Of a stretch of 64,000 nt of DNA, positions 10,455 through 19,274 are shown one piece after another. The notes beneath the pieces are model-generated. The model worked only from the letters and a program-made list of their open reading frames with translations, made no database searches and was not told the DNA's origin. Made by a program: the position numbers and the translations under genes. Origin of the DNA: Gammaproteobacteria bacterium (GTDB lineage Bacteria > Pseudomonadota > Gammaproteobacteria > Enterobacterales > Psychrobiaceae); contig JABSRT010000002.1 in assembly GCA_013214945.1 (NCBI GenBank), forward strand, positions 222,552 through 286,551, in the 5' to 3' direction. Within the stretch, counting starts at the first letter, position 1. Every line of letters starts with the position of its first letter.

Positions 10455-11673
10455 CGAAAGAGATTTAATTGTTGGACTAGATATCGGTACCTCGAAGGTC
10501 GCTGTAATTATTGGCGAAATACTCGATGATGGCGGTTTAAGCATTGTTGGCCTTGGCTCACAACCATCGCGCGGGATGGAAAAAGCTGGGGTTAACGATC
10601 TCGACTCGGTGGTTAAATCGGTGCAACGTGCGCTCGATGAAGCAGAGCTAATGGCTGACTGTAAGGTGACCTCGGTTAACTTGAGTATTTCTGGCAAACA
10701 TATTTCTTGTCAGAATGAAAAAGGTATGGTGTCGATTAACGATGAAGAAGTAACGCAATACGATGTTGATAGCGTTATTCATACGGCGCGCTCGGTTAAA
10801 ATATCGGACGAGCGACGGATCTTACATGTGATGCCACAAGAATATGCCATTGATGTACAAGAGGGCATCAGGTCGCCGATTGGCATGTCAGGCATGCGGA
10901 TGGAAGCCAAGGTTCATATGGTGACCTGTGCGAGCGACATGGCTAAGAATATTGAAAAGTGTGTTGAGCGTTGTGGACTTAAAGTTGATGAGCTGGTGTT
11001 TTCGGCGATTGCCTCGAGCTATAGCGTGTTAACCGATGACGAAAAAGATCTTGGCGTGTGTTTGGTCGATATGGGCGGCGGTACGATGGATCTGGCAGTT
11101 TACACCAATGGTTCATTGCGTCATTGCGCAGTGATTCCGGTGGCGGGATCACAAGTGACTAATGACATCGCCAAAATTTTTAGAACGCCATTAACCCATG
11201 CTGAAGCGATAAAAACCCAACATGCCTGTGCGTTAAGCCAGTTAGTTGGTCAAGAAGATAACATCGAGGTGCCTTCGGTTGGAGGGCGACCAATGCGTAC
11301 TATGTCGCGCCACACGCTAGCTGAAGTGGTTGAACCCCGATATCAAGAATTATATGAGTTAGTGCTAACCGAACTCAAAAATGCCGGTTATGAAGATCAA
11401 ATCTCCGCTGGCATTGTGATTACGGGTGGCACGTCAAAAATTGAGGGTGCGGTTGAGTTTGCTGAAGCATGTTTTGGCATGCCAGTACGATTAGCGACTC
11501 CGCTACCCGTAAAAGGTTTAAATGATTACATTCAAGACCCAAGTTATGCAACGGGTGTTGGTTTATTAAAATTCGGCAGTATAATGCGCGTCAAAGCGCG
11601 TGAAGACGGTGCTCAACAAAAAGGCATCGGATTTTTAGGCCGTATTCAAAGTTGGATTAAAGGTGAGCTCTAA
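10441..11673 (+). CDS. ftsA: FtsA, actin-like divisome protein
   Basis: Actin-fold ATPase that tethers FtsZ to the inner membrane. The best start is the ATG at 10441, giving MSKANERDLIVGLDIGTSKV; a longer frame from 10399 lies inside ftsQ and adds residues not seen in FtsA. About 410 residues. The phosphate-1 loop (LDIGTSKV), phosphate-2 region (LVDMGGGTMDLAVY) and adenosine loop (VITGGTSKIEGA) are present. The C-terminus ends with the amphipathic membrane-targeting helix FLGRIQSWIKGEL. It overlaps ftsQ and is followed after 55 bases by ftsZ. Confidence 0.97.
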   Translation: MSKANERDLIVGLDIGTSKVAVIIGEILDDGGLSIVGLGSQPSRGMEKAGVNDLDSVVKSVQRALDEAELMADCKVTSVNLSISGKHISCQNEKGMVSINDEEVTQYDVDSVIHTARSVKISDERRILHVMPQEYAIDVQEGIRSPIGMSGMRMEAKVHMVTCASDMAKNIEKCVERCGLKVDELVFSAIASSYSVLTDDEKDLGVCLVDMGGGTMDLAVYTNGSLRHCAVIPVAGSQVTNDIAKIFRTPLTHAEAIKTQHACALSQLVGQEDNIEVPSVGGRPMRTMSRHTLAEVVEPRYQELYELVLTELKNAGYEDQISAGIVITGGTSKIEGAVEFAEACFGMPVRLATPLPVKGLNDYIQDPSYATGVGLLKFGSIMRVKAREDGAQQKGIGFLGRIQSWIKGEL

Positions 11674-11728
11674 CTTACATCATACCTAGTGAGTTAGTGT
11701 TCAGAGTAAAGCGAAATGGAGAGTAAAT

Positions 11729-12868
11729 ATGTTTGAATTAATGCCCGATCATAGTGAAGAAGCAGTTATAAAAGTAATTGGTGTTGGTGGCGGTGGCGGT
11801 AACGCGATTGAGCACATGGTGTCACGCTCGATTGAAGGCGTGGAATTTGTGGTCGCTAATACCGACTCGCAAGCGCTGCGTAATTCATCAGCAGAAACAA
11901 CGATTCAAATTGGTAAAGAAACTACCAAAGGACTAGGTGCCGGTGCTAATCCACAAGTGGGTCGTGAAGCGGCGATTGAAGATAAAGAAACAATCAAAGC
12001 AGCACTTGAAGGTGCTGATATGGTCTTTATTGCGGCAGGCATGGGCGGTGGTACGGGGACTGGTGCTGCACCAGTCGTTGCTGAAATAGCGAAAGAAATG
12101 GGGATTTTGACGGTTGCGGTAGTGACTAAGCCATTTAGCTTTGAAGGCAAAAAACGTCTTAACTACGCTGAGCAAGGCATTAAAATGCTTGAAGAGCATG
12201 TTGATTCGTTGATTACCATTCCAAACGATAAGTTACTTAAAGTCTTAGGCAAAGGCACCGGTTTGCTTAAAGCGTTCGAAGAAGCCAACGATGTCTTGCT
12301 TGGCGCGGTTCAAGGTATTGCAGAATTGATTACCCGTCCGGGTCTAATCAATGTCGATTTCGCCGATGTTAAAACAGTTATGGCCGAAATGGGTACTGCG
12401 ATGATGGGCACTGGCGTTGCTGTTGGCGAAGATCGTGCTGAAGAAGCCGCTGAATTAGCGATTTCTAGCCCGTTACTTGAAGATGTCGATTTAGCTGGTG
12501 CGCGTGGTATTTTAGTTAACATTACCGCTGGCATGGATATTAGCATTGATGAATTTGAAACTGTCGGTAATGCGGTTAAAGACTTCGCGTCTGAAAATGC
12601 CACCGTCGTTGTCGGCGCGGTTATTGATCCTGAAATGACTGAAGAGTTGCGAGTTACTGTGGTAGCAACTGGCATCGGCGGCGAAGTACAGCCTGACATT
12701 AAGTTAGTTAAACCTGAAGAAGTCAAAGTGTCGGCTCCTGTTCATCACGAATCGGCGTTAAGTGATGAACCAATGGCGGCAGCAGCTAATGGTCAGTCTG
12801 CAAGCGGTGCTAATGGTGGCTTAGATTACCTAGATATCCCGGCATTTTTACGTAAACAAGCTGATTAA
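11729..12868 (+). CDS. ftsZ: FtsZ, tubulin-like division GTPase
   Basis: Polymerises into the Z ring that organises cytokinesis. 379 residues. GTP-binding glycines GVGGGGGNA occur near residue 18, and the tubulin signature [11 protein letters not shown] near residue 107; the synergy-loop region [11 protein letters not shown] is intact. The C-terminal conserved peptide that binds FtsA and ZipA is [14 protein letters not shown], after a variable linker rich in Ala, Gly and Ser. A 55-base leader containing AAATGGAGAG precedes the ATG, giving it a separate, strong ribosome binding site. Confidence 0.99.
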   Translation: MFELMPDHSEEAVIKVIGVGGGGGNAIEHMVSRSIEGVEFVVANTDSQALRNSSAETTIQIGKETTKGLGAGANPQVGREAAIEDKETIKAALEGADMVFIAAGMGGGTGTGAAPVVAEIAKEMGILTVAVVTKPFSFEGKKRLNYAEQGIKMLEEHVDSLITIPNDKLLKVLGKGTGLLKAFEEANDVLLGAVQGIAELITRPGLINVDFADVKTVMAEMGTAMMGTGVAVGEDRAEEAAELAISSPLLEDVDLAGARGILVNITAGMDISIDEFETVGNAVKDFASENATVVVGAVIDPEMTEELRVTVVATGIGGEVQPDIKLVKPEEVKVSAPVHHESALSDEPMAAAANGQSASGANGGLDYLDIPAFLRKQAD

Positions 12869-13003
12869 TTACTGACGCAATAATAAATTATCCGTATTTA
12901 GAATAACTAAAATACGTGGTTGGTAATATTGAGTTTTGTCGGCTGGATCACTGTCTATTTATGCGTCAACTTGGACGTGGATCTATTAGGCAGCGGGGTT
13001 ATA

Positions 13004-13012
13004 TGGTATGAT
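13004..13012 (+). promoter_or_regulatory. Probable extended -10 promoter of lpxC
   Basis: The sequence TGGTATGAT matches the extended -10 form (TG, one base, then TATGAT) 45 bases before the lpxC ATG, within the 189-base ftsZ-lpxC gap. No good -35 hexamer was found at 17 bases, which is tolerable for extended -10 promoters. In E. coli lpxC also has its own promoter, so the placement is reasonable. Confidence 0.45.
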
Positions 13013-13057
13013 CTCCGGCTGAAAATTGAACCGAACGAACATAAGGTTGCTAATGTT

Positions 13058-13969
13058 ATGATTAAGCAAAGAACTTTACGTAAAGAAATCAGCATGGTGG
13101 GCATTGGCTTGCACTCTGGTAAAAAAGTCAATATGACATTTTTACCAGCGCCAGTTAACACGGGCATTATTTATCGCCGCGTTGACTTGACCCCTAGTGT
13201 TGATATTCCTGCCGATGCTAAGTTGGTACGTGAAACAACTCTTTGTACATGCTTGATCGACGATCAGGGCAATAAAATCTCGACGGTGGAGCATATCTCT
13301 GCGGCGTTGGCAGGTTTTGGCATTGATAATGCCATTATCGAAGTCGACGCACCTGAGATCCCGATTATGGACGGCAGTGCTAGTCCATTCGTATTCTTAT
13401 TGCAATCTGCTGGTGTGCAAGAGCAAAACTCTCCAAAGCGCTTTATTCGGATTAAAAGTAAGGTCCGGATTGAAGATGGTGATAAGTGGGCGGAATTTGT
13501 CCCTTATAATGGCTTTAAAGTCGATTATGCCATCGATTTTGCGCATCCAGAGATCATCAATACTCAGCAACACTTAATAATGGATTTTTCAAATTCATCG
13601 TTCGTTCATGAAATATCACGTGCCCGTACCTTTGGTTTTATGCGTGACATTGAATTATTGCGTGCCAATAATCTTGCCTTAGGCGGCAGCATGGAAAATG
13701 CGGTAGTGCTTGACGAATATCGTATTTTGAACCCAGATGGTCTGCGGGTTGAAAACGAGTTCGTTAAACACAAGGTGCTTGACGCGTTAGGTGATTTGTA
13801 TTTAGCTGGTCATGGTATTATCGGCGAGTTTAGAGCCTATAAGGCCGGCCATGCGATCAATAACATGCTAGTACGAGAGTTACTTGCTCAAACATCCGCC
13901 TATGAAATTATCACCTTTGAAGGTGAAGCTAAGTCACCAATTTGTTATGGTGAATTAGCGCTGGCATAA
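13058..13969 (+). CDS. lpxC: LpxC, UDP-3-O-acyl-GlcNAc deacetylase
   Basis: Zinc-dependent deacetylase, first committed step of lipid A synthesis. The start is the ATG at 13058 ([12 protein letters not shown]), which gives 303 residues, close to the 305 of E. coli, and is preceded by AAGGTTGCTAATGTT; the open frame upstream to 12920 has no homologous sequence. The zinc ligand histidine lies in [24 protein letters not shown] supplies the other zinc ligands (His and Asp), and [16 protein letters not shown] the catalytic histidine. It closes the dcw cluster as in E. coli and faces the convergent dciA gene. Confidence 0.98.
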   Translation: MIKQRTLRKEISMVGIGLHSGKKVNMTFLPAPVNTGIIYRRVDLTPSVDIPADAKLVRETTLCTCLIDDQGNKISTVEHISAALAGFGIDNAIIEVDAPEIPIMDGSASPFVFLLQSAGVQEQNSPKRFIRIKSKVRIEDGDKWAEFVPYNGFKVDYAIDFAHPEIINTQQHLIMDFSNSSFVHEISRARTFGFMRDIELLRANNLALGGSMENAVVLDEYRILNPDGLRVENEFVKHKVLDALGDLYLAGHGIIGEFRAYKAGHAINNMLVRELLAQTSAYEIITFEGEAKSPICYGELALA

Positions 13970-13995
13970 TTAACCCAAGGTTAATTATTTGCTTG

Positions 13996-14448
13996 TTATT
14001 TACGCCTGGCTAATTTAGCCAGGCGTAATAGTTTCTCCGCCAGTTCAGGTGGTGCTAGCTCGGCTAATGCTGTTAAATGTTCCGCCGTTTGCGGTGATAT
14101 TTTACGTGGATTTGGTTTGGGCGGCTGCTCGACAATAAACAATTGTGGGTTAACCTTAATTTCGATACTGATTAAGGCCGATGACACCTGAGTTCGTAAT
14201 TGATTTAATAAATTAATTCGCATCGATTGCAGCCTTGTGAGCCACGCTCCTGAGGCAACTTCCAGGACTAAAATTCCCCGTCGTAAGTTCGCTACTCGGC
14301 AGTACTCTTCGCTGCCAGGCAATAGTTCTTGGGTTAAGATCTGATTGATAACTTGTAATTGGTGCGCTTTTTGTTGTATTTTTGCTAGCTTGTTAGGGCC
14401 TTGGTTGAGCAAGTCACTTAACGAATTGGGTACGTGTCGCTGATTCAT
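13996..14448 (-). CDS. dciA: DciA-type DnaB helicase loader (DUF721)
   Basis: Resembles the DUF721/DciA family, which loads or activates the replicative helicase DnaB in bacteria lacking DnaC. About 150 residues. The N-terminal part carries the family core (PNSLSDLLNQ through LLPGSEEYCRVANLRRGILVLEV and GAWLTRLQ), and the C-terminal tail is rich in Pro, Ala, Leu and Lys. I prefer the ATG at 14448, which follows CAGGCGCTTT; an ATG five codons upstream (14463) is possible. It is divergent from the M23 gene with only about 35 bases between starts, so the promoters overlap. Position next to lpxC and secA is known from other marine gammaproteobacteria. Confidence 0.82.
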   Translation of the reverse strand: MNQRHVPNSLSDLLNQGPNKLAKIQQKAHQLQVINQILTQELLPGSEEYCRVANLRRGILVLEVASGAWLTRLQSMRINLLNQLRTQVSSALISIEIKVNPQLFIVEQPPKPNPRKISPQTAEHLTALAELAPPELAEKLLRLAKLARRK

Positions 14449-14483
14449 AAAGCGCCTGACCATCTATGATAGAGAATAATTAA

Positions 14484-15392
14484 ATGAGTGTAACAACTAA
14501 CAGTAACGGTGACAAAGTAAAACACCAAATCACCCTTACTGGCCGGCGGCTATTGAGCTTGGCTGCGTTGCAAGGGCTGTTATTAGGCGCTTGCGGCTTT
14601 TTAACTTACCACTTTGCTGTCGTGCCGACGCAATTGGCCAATTCTATCGCTGCCAAATCTTTTGTGATGGCTAAGCAGCAGCAACAAGTTGAGGCAATCG
14701 CTGGCCAAGCACGCGGCCAAATGTCGGTGTTAGCTCAGCGGATGGGTATTTTAACGGCCCGGATGAACAGAATCGACGCATTAGGTCAGCGTTTAGCAAC
14801 AACTGCAAAATTTGATGAGTTTGATTTTTCGGCGATTCCGAGTGTTGGCGGACCCGAACAATATAGCGCGATGCCCGACAATTCGGAGTTTACGGCCTTG
14901 TTTAACCAGATGGATCAGCTATTAGTTCACCTCGATGATCAACAGCAGCAACTGTCGGTACTTGAAACTGTGATGTTAAGTCACCATATAGAAGAAGACA
15001 GTCGCATTACTGGGCGTCCGGTCCAAAAAGGCTGGTTGTCTTCTTATTATGGTATGCGAAGCGATCCGTTCACCGGAAGAAGCTCGATGCACAAGGGTGT
15101 TGATTTTGCCAGTAAGGAAGGTTCCGCTGTTATTGCAACGGGCGCTGGCGTGGTTAGCTGGGCCAGTAAGCGTGCAGGTTACGGTTTGCTGGTTGAAATA
15201 GATCACGGCGCTGGCTTGAAAACCCGTTACGGTCACTCTAAGCAACTATTAGTTAAAGTGGGTGATGTGGTGACTAAGGGTGAGGAAATTGCGTTAGTAG
15301 GCAATACAGGGCGCTCTACCGGTCCACATGTTCACTATGAAGTGTTAAAACGAGATCAGACGATTGATCCCCGTAAGTATATTTATCGCTAA
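14484..15392 (+). CDS. Membrane-anchored M23 family metallopeptidase
   Basis: Probable periplasmic peptidoglycan endopeptidase or LytM-type regulator. 302 residues: a cytoplasmic N-terminus, one transmembrane helix near residues 24-46, a coiled-coil-prone stretch near 55-105 rich in Gln and Ala, then a C-terminal LytM domain (about 178-302). Zinc ligands are visible in HKGVDFA (HxxxD) and HVHYEVL (HxH), and the other active-site histidine in RYGHSKQL, so the enzyme is probably active rather than a degenerate activator. It lies between dciA and secA where enterobacteria carry secM. Substrate specificity cannot be read from the sequence. Confidence 0.9.
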   Translation: MSVTTNSNGDKVKHQITLTGRRLLSLAALQGLLLGACGFLTYHFAVVPTQLANSIAAKSFVMAKQQQQVEAIAGQARGQMSVLAQRMGILTARMNRIDALGQRLATTAKFDEFDFSAIPSVGGPEQYSAMPDNSEFTALFNQMDQLLVHLDDQQQQLSVLETVMLSHHIEEDSRITGRPVQKGWLSSYYGMRSDPFTGRSSMHKGVDFASKEGSAVIATGAGVVSWASKRAGYGLLVEIDHGAGLKTRYGHSKQLLVKVGDVVTKGEEIALVGNTGRSTGPHVHYEVLKRDQTIDPRKYIYR

Positions 15393-15523
15393 TAACAAAT
15401 GCAGAGTTAATTTATTGAAAGATAGTGATTAAGGCTATCAAATCGAGATTAAATCTATAATAATGAGCGTCGAATATATTCATTATAACCGCAGGATGCT
15501 GCACAGATTAAATGGCCAATTAG

Positions 15524-18232
15524 ATGTTTACAAAGATCTTCACTTCAATATTTGGTAGTAAGAACGATCGTACTATCAAACAAATGCGTAAAGTTGTCGC
15601 ATTAGTTAATCAATTAGAGCAAGAAATAGAAGCACTTTCGGATGATGAACTAAAACAAAAATCGGTCTATTTCAGGGAGCAGCTAGACGCTGGTAAAAGC
15701 TTAGATGACATTCTGCCAGAAGCATTCGCTGTTGTACGCGCAGCGAGCAAGCGGGTGTTCGAAATGCGCCACTTTGATGTTCAGATTATCGGTGGCATAG
15801 TATTACAATCTGGGCGCATTGCTGAAATGCGGACCGGTGAAGGTAAAACCTTAACCGCGACTTTACCCGCTTACCTTAATGGTATCAGCGGTAAAGGCGT
15901 GCACGTCATTACAGTTAATGACTACCTAGCAGCCCGTGATGCCGAATGGAATCGTCCGTTGTTTGAATTCTTAGGCATGACGGTTGGTGTTGCTGTATCT
16001 GGTTTATCACACGAGCAAAAGAAAGCGGCTTATGATTGTGATGTCACTTACGGGACCAATAATGAATTTGGTTTTGATTATTTACGTGACAACATGGCCT
16101 TTTCACCGCAAGAGCGGGTTCAGCGTCCATTGCATTATGCGATTATCGATGAAGTAGATTCAATCTTAATTGATGAAGCGCGCACGCCATTAATTATTTC
16201 TGGTGCGGCCGAAGACAGTTCAGAATTATACCGCAAAATCGACAAAATTATTCCGCTGTTAAACAAACAAGAAGAAGAAGATACGGAAGATTTTACCGGT
16301 AGTGAACACTACACGGTCGATGAAAAAGGCAAGCAGGTTCATTTAACTGAAACTGGTCAAATTTATGTTGAGCAAGTCCTGCAAGAGCGCGAGCTGCTTG
16401 ATCCGATGGACTCGTTATTCTCAGCAACCAACATCAGTCTGTTGCACCATGTCAACGCCGCATTGCGTGCACATGTGCTGTTTGAACGCGATGTTGATTA
16501 TATCGTTAATAACGGTGAAATCGTTATTGTTGATGAGCATACTGGGCGCACGATGCCTGGGCGTCGCTGGTCTGAAGGTTTGCATCAGGCGATTGAAGCG
16601 CGCGAAGGGGTTAACATTCAAAATGAGAACCAGACGCTAGCTTCTATTACTTTCCAAAACTATTTCCGCTTATACGAAAAACTATCAGGTATGACCGGTA
16701 CTGCTGATACTGAAGCGTTCGAATTCCAGTCTATTTACGGCTTAGACACTGTGGTATTACCGACCAATAAAGAAATGCTCAGAAATGACATGGCCGATTT
16801 AATCTATCTGTCGACTGCTGAAAAATATGAAGCGATTATTGCTGATATTAAAGCGTGTCAGGAACGTGGGCAGCCCTCATTGGTTGGCACAATTTCGATT
16901 GAATCGTCTGAGTATCTTTCAACCTTGCTAACCAAAGAAAAAATTAAACACCAAGTGCTTAATGCTAAGTTTCATGAAAAAGAAGCCGACATTATTGCTA
17001 ACGCTGGTGTTGCTGGCACGGTGACCATTGCCACTAACATGGCTGGTCGTGGTACTGATATTGTATTAGGTGGCAACTGGCAAGCTCAGATCGATAAGTT
17101 AGACAATCCAAGTGAGCAACAAATCGAGCAGATTAAGCAAGATTGGCTAGTAGCGCATGACAAAGTGTTAGCTGCTGGTGGTTTGTATATTTTAGGCACC
17201 GAACGCCATGAGTCGCGCCGGATTGATAACCAGTTGCGTGGTCGTGCGGGTCGTCAGGGTGACGCGGGTGCATCACGTTTCTATTTGTCGATGGAAGATA
17301 GTCTGATGCGAATTTTTGCCTCAGAACGCATGACCGGCATGATGAAAAAGCTGGGCATGGAAGAAGGCGAAGCGATTGAGCATCCGTGGGTAAATCGCGC
17401 GATAGAAAACGCTCAACGTAAAGTAGAAGGTCGTAACTTCGATATTCGTAAGCAATTGCTAGAATATGATGATGTCGCCAATGATCAACGTAAAGTTATT
17501 TATGAACAACGTAATGATTTAATGGAAACGGATGATATTTCAGAAACTATCAGTCATATCCGCACCGATGTTGTTGATATTATGATTAGCCAATACATTC
17601 CAATGCAGTCGTTAGAAGAGCAATGGGACGTACCAGGGTTAGAGCAATGTTTACGTGACGATTACTTACTGGATTTACCTGTAGCTCAGTGGTTAAAAGA
17701 CGATGAAAAGCTGCACGAAGAAAATCTACGTGAAAAGTTACAGCAATCAATTACCGATGCTTATAGCCTTAAAGAAGAACTAGTTGGTAGCGATGTGTTA
17801 CGTCAATTTGAAAAAGCGGTCATGTTGCAGACACTTGATAGTCTGTGGAAAGAACATTTAGCCGCGATGGATCATTTGCGCCAAGGCATTCATTTACGTG
17901 GTTACGCGCAAAAGAATCCAAAGCAGGAATTTAAGCGTGAATCATTTGAATTGTTCCAAGGTTTACTTGATGTGCTTAAAAGCGATGTTATTTCACTGCT
18001 CAGCAAGGTCCAAATTCAAGCTCAGTCCGATGTTGACGAAATGGAAGAACAACGACGTCAGTCAGCGCCTGCACAGCATAGCTATCAGCATGATGATGTT
18101 GAAGCTATCGGCGGCGACGCTCCGGCCCATGACGAGCCAGCCGTTAGAACTGAAGCTAAAGTGGGTCGAAATGAACCTTGCCCATGTGGTTCAGGTAAAA
18201 AATACAAGCAGTGCCATGGCAAGTTAGTTTAA
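15524..18232 (+). CDS. secA: SecA, preprotein translocase ATPase
   Basis: Motor that drives unfolded preproteins through SecYEG. 902 residues, equal to E. coli. Walker A is [11 protein letters not shown] near residue 103; the DEAD-like box is [15 protein letters not shown]; the second nucleotide domain has [17 protein letters not shown]. The C-terminal zinc-binding tail [14 protein letters not shown], which binds SecB and lipids, is intact. The ATG at 15524 lacks a nearby Shine-Dalgarno: the closest, AGGATG, is about 25 bases upstream, and a three-codon ORF (15512-15523) ends directly against the start. This may reflect translational control. A strong terminator follows. Confidence 0.98.
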   Translation: MFTKIFTSIFGSKNDRTIKQMRKVVALVNQLEQEIEALSDDELKQKSVYFREQLDAGKSLDDILPEAFAVVRAASKRVFEMRHFDVQIIGGIVLQSGRIAEMRTGEGKTLTATLPAYLNGISGKGVHVITVNDYLAARDAEWNRPLFEFLGMTVGVAVSGLSHEQKKAAYDCDVTYGTNNEFGFDYLRDNMAFSPQERVQRPLHYAIIDEVDSILIDEARTPLIISGAAEDSSELYRKIDKIIPLLNKQEEEDTEDFTGSEHYTVDEKGKQVHLTETGQIYVEQVLQERELLDPMDSLFSATNISLLHHVNAALRAHVLFERDVDYIVNNGEIVIVDEHTGRTMPGRRWSEGLHQAIEAREGVNIQNENQTLASITFQNYFRLYEKLSGMTGTADTEAFEFQSIYGLDTVVLPTNKEMLRNDMADLIYLSTAEKYEAIIADIKACQERGQPSLVGTISIESSEYLSTLLTKEKIKHQVLNAKFHEKEADIIANAGVAGTVTIATNMAGRGTDIVLGGNWQAQIDKLDNPSEQQIEQIKQDWLVAHDKVLAAGGLYILGTERHESRRIDNQLRGRAGRQGDAGASRFYLSMEDSLMRIFASERMTGMMKKLGMEEGEAIEHPWVNRAIENAQRKVEGRNFDIRKQLLEYDDVANDQRKVIYEQRNDLMETDDISETISHIRTDVVDIMISQYIPMQSLEEQWDVPGLEQCLRDDYLLDLPVAQWLKDDEKLHEENLREKLQQSITDAYSLKEELVGSDVLRQFEKAVMLQTLDSLWKEHLAAMDHLRQGIHLRGYAQKNPKQEFKRESFELFQGLLDVLKSDVISLLSKVQIQAQSDVDEMEEQRRQSAPAQHSYQHDDVEAIGGDAPAHDEPAVRTEAKVGRNEPCPCGSGKKYKQCHGKLV

Positions 18233-18254
18233 ACTCAACTTGGTGTAACTGAAA

Positions 18255-18290
18255 AATCCGCTGAGTGCAAACTCGGCGGATTTTTTTTTG
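18255..18290 (+). terminator. Rho-independent terminator of secA (probably bidirectional)
   Basis: A 10-bp stem with one G-T pair (TCCGCTGAGT with ACTCGGCGGA) and a GCAA tetraloop is followed by nine T on the plus strand. An A run on the left side provides a shorter U tract for the convergent minus-strand ORF that stops at 18291. Confidence 0.92.
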
Positions 18291-18587
18291 CTAAATTTTA
18301 GTCTTGTAAATTCGTTTCATTTGGCTTCTAAAAGTCAAAGACTCTTGCGAGTAGATTAACAAAAAGGCGATAGCGACCATGCCCATAGCGTGACGGCGCG
18401 GGACTAAAGTCGACATGTCTTGTTCAGCCTCTGGAGTGAGTAAAGCAAACTGATGTATCACATTCAATTGGGCCCATTGGTCAGGCATAACTTCAATCAT
18501 CGAATTTAGTTCTTGAGCAAACCTAGCCACTATTTCTTGACCAAACGGCCCCTTAGCGTTGACCACTAATATTGAGCCCTCCAGCAT
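18291..18587 (-). CDS. Small STAS-like hypothetical protein, possibly N-truncated
   Basis: 98 residues. The segment ILVVNAKGPFGQEIVARF and the following helix resemble a family of about 130-150-residue STAS-like proteins of unknown function in Shewanella- and Vibrio-type genomes, as far as I can recall. Those are longer at the N-terminus; here an in-frame stop lies 10 codons before the ATG and the usual start region is missing, so this could be a decaying gene. The start at 18587 has no clear Shine-Dalgarno. It is convergent with secA and stops exactly at the shared terminator. No function is proposed. Confidence 0.45.
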   Translation of the reverse strand: MLEGSILVVNAKGPFGQEIVARFAQELNSMIEVMPDQWAQLNVIHQFALLTPEAEQDMSTLVPRRHAMGMVAIAFLLIYSQESLTFRSQMKRIYKTKI

Positions 18588-18781
18588 TATTTGGTATTAA
18601 CAACATTTCACACACTCCTTGATTGCACTTGCACCTGATAGACCAGTAAAGCCAGTACAACTAAAACAATCTTACCAGTAACCGATTTATTATTAGCGAT
18701 GTATTGCGCAAATGATCACGCATTATCGATATTACCTTGCATATCCCCAAAGTCCAAAATAGAACATTCCATTAACATGTC

Positions 18782-18796
18782 GCACCGTAATGGTGC
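18782..18796 (+). promoter_or_regulatory. Probable NtrC enhancer site upstream of glnK-amtB
   Basis: GCACC, five bases, GGTGC: a perfect inverted repeat matching the NtrC core consensus. It lies about 80 bases before the sigma-54 promoter and about 100 before the expected transcription start, a usual enhancer distance. A run of T follows, so it could be misread as a weak terminator, but no plus-strand gene lies upstream to need one. Confidence 0.65.
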
Positions 18797-18862
18797 TTTT
18801 TTAGTGTTCAAATTAATGTCAGTATAACTTAAACGTATATTAAACAATCTGTTGAGATGTGT

Positions 18863-18877
18863 GGCATGACAATTGAA
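18863..18877 (+). promoter_or_regulatory. Probable sigma-54 (RpoN) promoter of glnK-amtB
   Basis: TGGCATGACAATTGA matches the -24/-12 consensus TGGCAC-G-N4-TTGC at all but two positions with exact spacing. The predicted start near 18889 leaves a leader of about 25 bases before glnK. Together with the NtrC-like palindrome this points to induction under nitrogen limitation, as known for glnK-amtB in enterobacteria. Confidence 0.65.
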
Positions 18878-18913
18878 ACAGTTGGCTTAATACTACATTT
18901 AGGGGAATGCAAG

Positions 18914-19252
18914 ATGAAAATGATTCATGCGATTATTAAGCCGTTTAAACTTGATAGTGTCCGCGAAGCTGTATCTGAAGTCGGAGTTGACGGTTTGACC
19001 GTTTCTGAAATACGCGGCTTTGGTCGGCAAAAAGGCCACACGGAACTTTATCGTGGTGCTGAGTATCAAGTAGATTTTTTACCAAAAATTAAAATTGAAA
19101 TTGCCTGTAAGGCCGAAGATGTTGATCGCATTATTGATGCGATCACTAGCGCGGCACACACCGGAAAAATTGGTGATGGCAAAATATTTGTATTTGATCT
19201 TGAGCGGGCGCTGCGTATTCGCACCGGCGAAACTGATTTTGAAGCGCTGTAA
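18914..19252 (+). CDS. glnK: GlnK-type P-II nitrogen regulatory protein
   Basis: Trimeric P-II signalling protein that senses ATP/ADP and 2-oxoglutarate and, when de-uridylylated, plugs AmtB. The ATG at 18914 gives the standard 112 residues (MKMIHAIIKPFKLD) with AGGGG eight bases upstream; the frame extends to 18857 without support and across the sigma-54 promoter. The T-loop carries Tyr51 in RGAEYQVDF, the uridylylation site, and the B-loop is HTGKIGDGKIFVFDLE. It is 22 bases upstream of amtB, so GlnK is preferred over GlnB. Confidence 0.95.
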   Translation: MKMIHAIIKPFKLDSVREAVSEVGVDGLTVSEIRGFGRQKGHTELYRGAEYQVDFLPKIKIEIACKAEDVDRIIDAITSAAHTGKIGDGKIFVFDLERALRIRTGETDFEAL

Positions 19253-19274
19253 TTAAGAGAGTAGGAGAGAAAAA

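Noticed and set aside
12310..12726. Antisense ORF of 138 residues inside ftsZ
   Set aside because: Ser/Thr/Ala/Pro-rich shadow of the ftsZ codons, no start signal and no family resemblance.
12920..13057. N-terminal extension of LpxC
   Set aside because: The extension covers the probable promoter and does not resemble LpxC; the ATG at 13058 has a ribosome binding site and gives the family length.
15393..15523. secM-like arrest gene before secA
   Set aside because: No ORF with a signal peptide and arrest motif is present; only very short ORFs were found.
18782..18802. GCACC palindrome followed by T run read as a terminator
   Set aside because: The stem is only five base pairs and no plus-strand gene lies upstream after the secA terminator; the NtrC reading fits the sigma-54 promoter downstream.
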